DNA from: JAMCXS01 sp964459065
Lineage (GTDB): Bacteria; Acidobacteriota; Terriglobia; UBA7540
Direction: 5' to 3'
Assembly (NCBI GenBank): GCA_964459065.1
Contig: CAYWMN010000150.1
Coordinates: 1 to 9,066 of the forward strand
Length of the DNA stretch: 9,066 nt
The notes beneath the pieces are model-generated. The model saw only the letters and a program-made list of their open reading frames with translations. It searched no databases and was not told the origin of the DNA. The position numbers were made by a program, and so were the translations under genes. This document shows, piece by piece, positions 1 through 6,148 of the stretch; the first letter of the stretch is position 1; each line of letters opens with the position of its first letter.

Positions 1-120
1 CCGGCGGTGGGGACACCGCCGCTACAGCAAAAGCAGATTCCTCGTTGCACTCGGAATGACACTGGCGAAGCTCGCCGAACAACCGAGATGCCGGCCGGAG
101 GCCAGCGCTACGGAAAACCA
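1..120. repeat. Intergenic hairpins, probable dispersed-repeat remnants
   Basis: Bases 1-165 contain no convincing gene and lie downstream of the sulfatase stop codon. A perfect 7-bp inverted repeat (CGGCGGT at 2-8, ACCGCCG at 15-21) is followed by CGCTACAGCAAAA. A similar block at about 92-117 has GGCC arms around GGA and then CGCTACGGAAAA, so it looks like a second, diverged copy of the same hairpin-plus-tail unit. Between them, bases 33-60 contain ATTCC...GGAAT arms around a TCG-rich core, and 64-76 form GGCGA-AGC-TCGCC. From general knowledge, strings like the 33-60 segment recur between genes in Acidobacteriota genomes; I cannot test that here. They could also contribute to transcript ends for the sulfatase, but no good T-run terminator is visible. 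Confidence 0.4.
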
Positions 121-165
121 AAACCCGCAGAGGAACGCAAAAGGCGCGGACCGATTCGCTACCGG

Positions 166-1752
166 CTACCTCGGTTGGGACAGCACGGGATGATTCCAGC
201 GAAGCGATCCTCCCCGGGAACCGAAGTACTGCAGCTGGCGCTCCACCATCCATCGAGTCATCGCCTCATTCAGGCGCGTGCGCACGGCGAGGTACTGCGC
301 TTCATTCCACAGGTCACGCACTTCTCCGGGATCGTTCTGCATGTCATAGAGTTCGCCTTGGGGCCCGCGGTCCACCGGCGTGTGATACAGGTTCATCTTG
401 TAACGTTCGTCGCGGATCATGGTGGCGTGAATGGGCGGATCAAAGTAACGGTGCTGGTCGTTGATGCCGGTGTCGCGATAGAGGCTCACCGCGTATTCCG
501 AGGTTTCCCCAACGCCCCCCGAGCAGAGATCGACCAGGCTGAGGGACTCGGGCCGCGCCGCTTTTTCCTCCGGCGTCCAACAGCCGGCGGCGTCCAGGAT
601 GGTTCCGGCCAGGTCGTGCAGTTGCACCAGATCCGGCAGCCGGAGCCCCTTGCGGAACTGCGCCGGCCAGCGCATCAGCAGCGGAACCCGGGTGCAGGGA
701 TCGTAAAAATAGGCTCCCTTCACCAGCAGGCGATGATCGCCCAGCATATCCCCGTGGTCGCTGGTAAACAGAATCAGCGTGTTGTCGGCAATCTGCATTT
801 CGTCCAGCAGGTTGAGCAGCCGGCCCAGCTCCTGATCGATAAAGGCGATTTCGGCGAAGTACCCGATCCGCATCTGGCGGATTTGCTCGCGCGTGTAATG
901 CGAAAAGGAACCCATGTATCCGTGCGCGCTTTCTTCGCGGATGCCGTAGGGTTTGTCGCGCAGCTCTTCGGGCGTAAAGACCGGCTCGGGCAGCTTGGCC
1001 AGGTCCACCAGCTTCTTCTTTTCGAGCGGGTACTGATCGTAGGGATTGTGGGGATCGAACAAGCTCATCAGGCAAAAGAAGGGCTTGGAGCGGTCGGCGG
1101 AACGGATGAACTTCATGGTCGTCTCCGTCGCCCAATGCGTCATGTGCAGATGCGCGGGGATGTGCTTCACTTTTCTCCCCCCGGCCCTCAACCTCCGGTA
1201 GAAAGCCGGGTCCTGCGCCTTCAGCCATTGGGCGTATCCGTTCAAGGGGGAATCGAGAAAAATGGAAGGCTCCTCGCACCATTCATAGACGTCGAATCCG
1301 TCGTGAGGATTGCGATGGTAAGCTTCAAACTTGATGCTGCTCACGTGGAGTTTGCCCACCAGCGCGGTTTGATAGCCCGCCTGCTGCAAGCGTCTCGGAA
1401 CCAGCGTCTCCGTCTTCGGCAGGAGGTCGTACAGCCGGTACACGCCGTGCCCCATCATGCTCTTGCCGGTCAGCAGGCTCGCCCGGCTGGGCGTGCAGAT
1501 CGGGGCGTTGCAATAACAATGCTCAAACACCACTCCCTGCCCGGTGATCCGGTCGAAATTGGGAGTTTGGATCGCCTGCGCGCCGTAGCACGGCAGGGCG
1601 TCATAGCGCTGCTGGTCGGTCATGATCAGCAGGATGTTGGGCGCGCCCTTGCGCAAACCCTTGCCCTTGCCGCTGCCGGCTCCGAGATGCTGGGAAAGTG
1701 CGGGATAGGCCAACGACGTGGCTCCCGTCTTCAGAAATGCGCGTCGATCCAT
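166..1752 (-). CDS. Tat-exported S1-type sulfatase (alkaline-phosphatase superfamily)
   Basis: A 528-residue hydrolase predicted to release sulfate from an organic sulfate ester outside the cytoplasm. The N-terminus MDRRAFLKTG is a twin-arginine signal with a short apolar stretch and no lipobox cysteine. The catalytic site is C-T-P-S-R at residues 86-90, the CxPxR signature in which Cys86 is converted to formylglycine by a separate maturation enzyme, not encoded here. Other expected active-site elements are D46 in TDQQRYD, K134 and H136 in VGKLH, H235 in DPHNPY, D332-H333 in SDHGD, and K345 before a TRVPLLMR segment. Length is normal for the family. I chose the ATG at 1752 because GGGGAGG lies 8 nt upstream and the twin-arginine motif follows at once; an in-frame extension to 1806 has neither. 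It diverges from the GH36-like gene, suggesting a sulfated-glycan role. Arylsulfatase, choline sulfatase or glycan sulfatase cannot be separated by eye. Confidence 0.93.
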   Translation of the reverse strand: MDRRAFLKTGATSLAYPALSQHLGAGSGKGKGLRKGAPNILLIMTDQQRYDALPCYGAQAIQTPNFDRITGQGVVFEHCYCNAPICTPSRASLLTGKSMMGHGVYRLYDLLPKTETLVPRRLQQAGYQTALVGKLHVSSIKFEAYHRNPHDGFDVYEWCEEPSIFLDSPLNGYAQWLKAQDPAFYRRLRAGGRKVKHIPAHLHMTHWATETTMKFIRSADRSKPFFCLMSLFDPHNPYDQYPLEKKKLVDLAKLPEPVFTPEELRDKPYGIREESAHGYMGSFSHYTREQIRQMRIGYFAEIAFIDQELGRLLNLLDEMQIADNTLILFTSDHGDMLGDHRLLVKGAYFYDPCTRVPLLMRWPAQFRKGLRLPDLVQLHDLAGTILDAAGCWTPEEKAARPESLSLVDLCSGGVGETSEYAVSLYRDTGINDQHRYFDPPIHATMIRDERYKMNLYHTPVDRGPQGELYDMQNDPGEVRDLWNEAQYLAVRTRLNEAMTRWMVERQLQYFGSRGGSLRWNHPVLSQPR

Positions 1753-1808
1753 GCGTAAATCCTCCCCTGAAAACTGGCGCGGCCCCACCGCCGGCGCCGC
1801 TCGCACGG

Positions 1809-1814
1809 ATTATA
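1809..1814 (-). promoter_or_regulatory. Candidate -10 box for the sulfatase gene
   Basis: The minus strand reads a perfect TATAAT (plus-strand ATTATA at 1809-1814), preceded by GTG. Initiation would fall near 1802, giving a leader of about 50 nt before the ATG at 1752. No recognisable -35 element sits at the usual spacing, so this rests on the -10 hexamer and its position alone. Confidence 0.4.
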
Positions 1815-1879
1815 CACCTCCCGCAGCGCCCCGGTGCCACCCTGCTACGAAGGCGGGCGGGGGGCCACCGCCTCGATAG

Positions 1880-1898
1880 AAAAAAGCCCGCGGCAGGC
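1880..1898 (-). terminator. Minus-strand hairpin plus T6, terminator- or attenuator-like
   Basis: Read on the minus strand, GCCTG-CCG-CGGGC (1898 to 1886) folds into a 5-bp stem with one G-T pair and a 3-nt loop, followed immediately by six T residues (1885 to 1880). It faces the sulfatase but lies upstream of it. It could stop transcripts entering from the right, or attenuate a longer sulfatase leader started at a second minus-strand TATAAT (1947 to 1942). The stem is short, so strength is doubtful. Confidence 0.35.
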
Positions 1899-1920
1899 AA
1901 GACAGCGCCGCCGTTACCCG

Positions 1921-1949
1921 CTATTCTAATAGGCGCAAAACATTATAAA
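1921..1949 (+). promoter_or_regulatory. Candidate promoter and palindrome upstream of the GH36-like gene
   Basis: TATAAA at 1944-1949 could serve as a -10 box, with initiation near 1956 and a short leader to the ATG at 1972. A perfect palindrome, CTATT-CT-AATAG (1921-1932), sits where a -35 element would lie and could be an operator; it also contains TCTAAT, an alternative -10-like hexamer. No TTGACA-like element is visible. The AT-rich patch within GC-rich surroundings supports a regulatory role. Confidence 0.35.
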
Positions 1950-1971
1950 AGGATATGGAAGGGATAGATTG

Positions 1972-4578
1972 ATGGGACTCATCACAGGAGCGCGCCACCG
2001 GCGGAATCCCGCCGCGGGCGGTTTGGAACCGATCGGCTTTAAGCTGGGACGGGCGGGCGGCGTCATGACATTTCTGTTTCTGCTGGCGGTTGCGTGCCTG
2101 CCTGCCAGGGCGCAGACTGTTCCGCAAATTCGGTTTTCCACCCATCAGCAGACGGGCGAGTTTGCGCTGCAAAGCCCGGCGCGGCACGCTACGCTGTTTC
2201 GTGGACAGATGGGCGCCAAAGTGAATGGGAAGTGGGTCTACGCGGATCGTTATCCTCAGCATTTGATTGCCGGAAGCGCCTTCCATGACCGGCTGGGCAC
2301 GGGCCGCGAAATCCTGATCCACAACCGGGGATTAGCGGGCGAGCCGGAACTCGTCGAGATTTTGCGGACCTACGACCATCGTCCTTACGCGACGGTGCAG
2401 GCCGAGGTGGTCAACCACGGTGCCCAGACGGTGATGGTTTCCGACCTGCGAAGCCTGATGGCCACGGGCAAGCCGCCGATCGATCTGGGCGCGGCCGCGG
2501 CCGATGACCGGGTGCTCTCAGACAGCTACAGCGAATCGGAGCCCGCCATCCACATCGACAACCTGGGCCAGGCGCCGGGCGGAGTGCATCTGGCCGTCGG
2601 CAGCCAGTTGATTTACAACCGGCGCAGCCATTACGGAATCTTTTGGGGCGCGCTCACGACAACCCGCTTTCTGACGGTTTTTCATCTGCGCGCGAGCGTT
2701 CCGGCCGCGGGCACAGCCGCTCGAATCCTGAGCTTTGAAGCCGATTCAACCGGAACTACGGTGATCCAGAACCACCTGGCGCTGCGCGGCGATCCTCCGC
2801 AGGACCACATCACCCTGCGCCTGCCCGTCAAACCCGGAGAAAGTCTCCCGGCCGAGCGCATTCTGGTGGGTGCGGGCGGCAGCTTTCTGAAACTGCTCGA
2901 AAATTACGGCCAGGCCGTGCGCATCTGGCACGACGTGCACCTGACGATGCCGGCTCCGAAGGGCTGGTGGAGTTGGGGAGCCTATCGCAACGGGTTGAAT
3001 TCGGGAGCGGCGCTTACCAATGCCGCGTGGATGGCCCAGCATCTGCGCCGCCTGGGATTTGATTATTTCCATATGGACGACGGCTACCAGTTCGACCGCG
3101 GCACCTACACGATTCCCGATGCCACGCTGTTTCCACACGGCGTGGGATACGTGGGCCAGCGCGTCACCCGCATGGGGTTGTATTTCGGCCTGTGGACGGC
3201 GCCCTTTGAGGTGGCAAGATACTCCTGGGTCTATAAGCATCATCCCGACTGGCTGGTGCACGACGCGCAGGGGCAGCCGATCGTGGTCCAGCGCAGCCTC
3301 TACAACTGGCACAAGGACCACATTTACGCCCTCGATGCCACCAATCCCGGCGCCCAGAAATATTTGTGGCAGACCTACCGCGTGCTGGCCCATCACTGGA
3401 ACGTGCGCTACATCAAACTCGATTTCATGGCGCGCAGTGCGATTGAAGGCGATTACTATCGCCCGCACACCACCGCCATGGAGGCGCAGCGGATCGGGCT
3501 CAAACTTATCCGGCGCGCCGTGGGGCCCGACGTTTTTCTCGATAAGGACGGCAGCACGATGCTGAACCCGGTGGGGCTGGTTGACGGCGGGCGGATTTCT
3601 CAGGACACCGGGCGCGGATTCGACGTGAGCCGCCAGGCGGCGCCCGGCATCGCCGCGCGTTTCTACATGAACCGGAATTTCTATATCAGCGATCCCGACT
3701 CGTTTTCAATCGCTGACAAAACCATTCCCTATATCCATCGCAAGCAATTGCACCATCACAAATTTGCAGCCCTGACCCTGGGCGAGGCGCGCGTTGCGAT
3801 CACGCTGGCGGCGGTGGCCGGCGGAATGTATGAGGTCGGCGACGACCTGCCGGCCCTGGGCCGCGAGCCCCATCGCCTGGAGTTGCTGCTGAATCCGGAT
3901 CTGCTCGACATGGTGCGAACAGGCCGGCCGGCGCTGGCGCTTGACCTGATGACTTTCCGGCCGCAGGATCGCCAGCCCAGCGTTTTCCTTTTGCACGAAG
4001 ACGCGCGGCAATCGGTGCTGGCGGTTTTCAACTGGACGCAAGCGCCGCTCACCCACCCGATCAGCCTGCAGCGGCTTGGACTGCAACCGGGCACGGAAGC
4101 CGAGGATGTGTTTGACCACGATCATCCGGTGGCGCTGCACGCGGGCGTTCTCAAACTCTTGGTGCCGCCGCGCGATGTGCGGGTGATCAAGTTCGTCGAT
4201 CCGAAATCGCCACCGGCTGCTCCGGTGGTTCACCTGCAGGGGCCCACCGAGCTCACCATGGGACACGCAGGCTATTTTGAGGCGACGGCCAGCCCGGCCG
4301 GCGCTCCGGTGATGCGCTGGCAATGGGATTTTGGCGATGGCGTTACCGCGCGCGGCGCTGCGGTCCATCACGCCTACACCCAGGACGGAGTTTTCACCGT
4401 CACCTTGCGCGCCAGGGGACTGGATGGGCCCTCCGCGGTGCGGCACCTGAAGGTCCATGCGAGCGGCGTGTTTGATCTGCGGGTTCGTGTGAAGAACGCC
4501 CGGCCCTGGTACCCGCCCAAGCCACCCTGGGCCAAGGGGGCAGGCGGAGCTTCGTCGGGCCAGGCGAACAGCAAGTAG
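1972..4578 (+). CDS. Secreted GH36-like alpha-galactosidase-type glycosidase with PKD domain
   Basis: An 868-residue exported retaining glycosidase of the clan GH-D type (GH27/GH36 alpha-galactosidase, raffinose-synthase-like). A hydrophobic signal segment (about 32-46, ending ARA) follows an unusually long, arginine-containing n-region. A beta-sandwich region (about 50-310) precedes the (beta/alpha)8 barrel, which shows MDDGYQ (368-373), GLWTAP (406-411) and HPDW (424-427). It also shows KLDF with D484 as the likely nucleophile and RISQD with D545 as the likely acid/base. GDDLPALG (from 623) lies near the barrel end. A C-terminal beta region leads into a PKD domain (about 750-835) with WDFGDG at 785-790, then a Pro-rich tail. 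PKD domains usually aid binding or spacing on polymers. The ATG at 1972 has GGAAGGG 8 nt upstream; ATG 2065 would give a more normal signal peptide but lacks a good ribosome site. Exact sugar specificity is not readable from sequence. Confidence 0.88.
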   Translation: MGLITGARHRRNPAAGGLEPIGFKLGRAGGVMTFLFLLAVACLPARAQTVPQIRFSTHQQTGEFALQSPARHATLFRGQMGAKVNGKWVYADRYPQHLIAGSAFHDRLGTGREILIHNRGLAGEPELVEILRTYDHRPYATVQAEVVNHGAQTVMVSDLRSLMATGKPPIDLGAAAADDRVLSDSYSESEPAIHIDNLGQAPGGVHLAVGSQLIYNRRSHYGIFWGALTTTRFLTVFHLRASVPAAGTAARILSFEADSTGTTVIQNHLALRGDPPQDHITLRLPVKPGESLPAERILVGAGGSFLKLLENYGQAVRIWHDVHLTMPAPKGWWSWGAYRNGLNSGAALTNAAWMAQHLRRLGFDYFHMDDGYQFDRGTYTIPDATLFPHGVGYVGQRVTRMGLYFGLWTAPFEVARYSWVYKHHPDWLVHDAQGQPIVVQRSLYNWHKDHIYALDATNPGAQKYLWQTYRVLAHHWNVRYIKLDFMARSAIEGDYYRPHTTAMEAQRIGLKLIRRAVGPDVFLDKDGSTMLNPVGLVDGGRISQDTGRGFDVSRQAAPGIAARFYMNRNFYISDPDSFSIADKTIPYIHRKQLHHHKFAALTLGEARVAITLAAVAGGMYEVGDDLPALGREPHRLELLLNPDLLDMVRTGRPALALDLMTFRPQDRQPSVFLLHEDARQSVLAVFNWTQAPLTHPISLQRLGLQPGTEAEDVFDHDHPVALHAGVLKLLVPPRDVRVIKFVDPKSPPAAPVVHLQGPTELTMGHAGYFEATASPAGAPVMRWQWDFGDGVTARGAAVHHAYTQDGVFTVTLRARGLDGPSAVRHLKVHASGVFDLRVRVKNARPWYPPKPPWAKGAGGASSGQANSK

Positions 4579-4660
4579 CGCATCTATAAAGGGGGCGATT
4601 GGCCCACCTGTGCGGGTTCAATGGGGGAGGGAAAGCCCCAGAGAAACTCAAAGAACAGGG

Positions 4661-4681
4661 CGGCGAGCGCCGTGCCGTTTT
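4661..4681 (+). terminator. Weak hairpin with T4 after the GH36-like gene
   Basis: CGGC-GAGC-GCCG (4661-4672) can form a 4-bp stem, followed after TGCCG by TTTT (4678-4681). The stem is short and the T-run displaced, so this is only a possible terminator for the gene ending at 4578. The rest of 4579-4660 shows no gene and no stronger hairpin. Confidence 0.22.
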
Positions 4682-4683
4682 GC

Positions 4684-4723
4684 ATCACAATCTGATGTGA
4701 TATTCGTCACAGCGCGAAGTGAC
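4684..4723. promoter_or_regulatory. CRP-like operator in a helically phased half-site array
   Basis: TGTGA (4696-4700), six bases, TCACA (4707-4711) is a perfect core match to the CRP-family consensus TGTGA-N6-TCACA. A further TCACA lies exactly 11 bp to the left (4685-4689; with flanks, ATCACA-N6-TGTGAT has 6-bp arms), and GTGAC lies 12 bp to the right of the last half-site (4719-4723). The four half-sites thus alternate in orientation about one helical turn apart. The consensus site is centred at 4703.5, about 72 bp upstream of the predicted start of the radical SAM transcript. That is a spacing used by class I CRP activation. The regulator itself is not in the window. Confidence 0.6.
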
Positions 4724-4740
4724 GGACTTGGAGAGACTAG

Positions 4741-4769
4741 TTGCGTTGGATTAAAGGGGCGGGGATAAT
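4741..4769 (+). promoter_or_regulatory. Sigma70-type promoter of the radical SAM gene
   Basis: TTGCGT (4741-4746) and GATAAT (4764-4769) are separated by exactly 17 bp. The -10 hexamer matches consensus at 5 of 6 positions, while the -35 matches only TTG, as expected for an activator-dependent promoter. Initiation is predicted near 4776, leaving a leader of about 20 nt with AGGGGG (4782-4787) 8 nt before the ATG. Confidence 0.6.
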
Positions 4770-4795
4770 AACCATCAAGCTAGGGGGAAACATCG

Positions 4796-6121
4796 ATGGC
4801 CGTAGAGACAAAAACCAACCTGAACCGACGGCAGAAACTCCCGTATGAAGGAAACCCCGCGGCGCGGGGCGAGACCTTTATACCGACCGAGCCGCTGAAT
4901 CCCTGCGAGCTGGAAATCGACCTGCTCTGCAAGGGGATGCGGATTGACGAATCCTGCACGATCGCGAGCGACGGCCGGCCCCTGCTGCGGACGCGGGCGG
5001 GCCTCGGCAGCGGGCTGGAGATCATCATCCCGGGACCCCTTAAAGATATTTGGATCAACGTGCCGCTCGAGGAGCCGTTCGTGCAGAATTCCTGCTACCG
5101 GCTGGTTCGGCAGGGCGGCGAATATCGGGTGCTGGACGAGCGGCAAAATTTCAATTACCCGGTGCGGCTTTCTCCGGAAGTCGCCTGGTACACCCGCAAG
5201 ACGGCGCGCGGCGTGGAGATGGACCGGATCGGCGTTTTGCAGGGAACCTACCTGGGAATTTACATCTCCAATTCCTGCGGCTTCTGGTATCACTCGCCGG
5301 CGGTGAACTGCAAGTTCTGCACCACGGGGCTGAACGTGGGCGTGAACGAGGTGGAGCTGAAGGACGTTGAGGACGTGGTGGAAGTGGCGCGCACGGCCAA
5401 GGCGGAATCGGGCGTGACCTTCGTGCACTTCAATTCCGGCTACCAGACCAACCGCGATCTGGACCGCGCAGCCCCCTACGTGAAGGCCGTCAAGTCGCAG
5501 GTGGGCAGCCTGATCGGCGTGCAGGTGACGCCGACGCGCGACCTGTGGAAGTACGACCGGCTGGTGGATCTGGGCGCCGACCACTTCAGCTTCTGCTACG
5601 AGTTTCAGAACCCCGAGTTTTTTGCCAAGGTCTGTCCCGGCAAGGAACAGCTGATCGGGCAGGACACGTTTTTCCGGGCGCTTGAATATACGTCGAAGAA
5701 ACTGGGGAAAGGCGCCTGCTCGGGCGAGATCATCGCCGGCATCGAGCCCATCGAGGATACGCTCAAGGCCATTGACCTGATCGCCGGCATGGGAGCCTTT
5801 CCCACCGTGTGCGTTTTCCGCCCCACCATCGGTTCGGACATGGAAGACTGGCCCACGCCGCATTATGAGGACATGATCGTGGTGTTCCGGCACCTCTACG
5901 AGGCTTGCCGCAAGAACGGCATTCCCATGGACGTGACGCCCAACATTGAGGTCAGCCTGATTGTGCAGCCCGGCGACACGCGCTATCTGGCCGACTCCAG
6001 CCTGGCCACGCGATGGTATGACCTGAAGCTGGGCCTGATGAAAAAGGCCGCGCAGCCCTATTTCTGGTGGGCGGCGCGCCCGAAAAAGATCAAGACCTCC
6101 GACGTTCTGGCCGCGCCTTAG
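4796..6121 (+). CDS. Radical SAM protein with atypical CX10CX2C cluster motif
   Basis: A 441-residue predicted cytoplasmic radical S-adenosylmethionine enzyme of unknown reaction. The candidate iron-sulfur ligands are C161, C172 and C175 (ending NCKFC), spaced CX10CX2C rather than the canonical CX3CX2C. They follow a short hydrophobic strand (YLGIYIS, 152-158), as in the first strand of the barrel. Later strands fit a radical SAM barrel: GVTFVHFNSG (206-215), SLIGVQVTPT (238-247), HFSFCYEF (263-270), and EIIAGIEP (311-318), which resembles the EP-ending strand of the biotin-synthase/HydE-like group. A CPGK segment (280-283) precedes a helix. About 150 residues come before the cluster and match nothing I recognise. 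Twelve cysteines in total leave room for a second cluster, but none is proven. The ATG at 4796 has AGGGGG 8 nt upstream. It is a single-gene unit with its own CRP-like promoter; the next gene converges on it. Confidence 0.8.
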   Translation: MAVETKTNLNRRQKLPYEGNPAARGETFIPTEPLNPCELEIDLLCKGMRIDESCTIASDGRPLLRTRAGLGSGLEIIIPGPLKDIWINVPLEEPFVQNSCYRLVRQGGEYRVLDERQNFNYPVRLSPEVAWYTRKTARGVEMDRIGVLQGTYLGIYISNSCGFWYHSPAVNCKFCTTGLNVGVNEVELKDVEDVVEVARTAKAESGVTFVHFNSGYQTNRDLDRAAPYVKAVKSQVGSLIGVQVTPTRDLWKYDRLVDLGADHFSFCYEFQNPEFFAKVCPGKEQLIGQDTFFRALEYTSKKLGKGACSGEIIAGIEPIEDTLKAIDLIAGMGAFPTVCVFRPTIGSDMEDWPTPHYEDMIVVFRHLYEACRKNGIPMDVTPNIEVSLIVQPGDTRYLADSSLATRWYDLKLGLMKKAAQPYFWWAARPKKIKTSDVLAAP

Positions 6122-6131
6122 GCCAAGGCGC

Positions 6132-6148
6132 CCGCTGCCAGCGGTTTT
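6132..6148 (+). terminator. Intrinsic terminator of the radical SAM gene
   Basis: CCGCT-GCC-AGCGG (6132-6144) forms a perfect 5-bp stem with a 3-nt loop, followed directly by TTTT (6145-6148), 10 bp after the radical SAM stop codon. The T-run runs into the stop codon of the convergent gene. On the minus strand the hairpin has no following T-run, so it seems to serve the plus strand only. Confidence 0.5.

Noticed and set aside
7..1758. 583-codon plus-strand open frame opposite the sulfatase
   Set aside because: It mirrors the sulfatase gene on the other strand. The product is His/Val/Gln/Arg-rich with no recognisable motif, as expected for an antisense shadow in GC-rich DNA, whereas the minus strand has a full catalytic signature and a ribosome site.
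1753..1806. 18-codon N-terminal extension of the sulfatase
   Set aside because: It would put the Tat motif internally, and it includes the Shine-Dalgarno GGGGAGG within the coding region.
4579..4660. GGGG/CCCC and CCC/GGG short inverted repeats after the GH36-like gene
   Set aside because: Stems of 3-4 bp with no T-run are expected by chance in GC-rich DNA.
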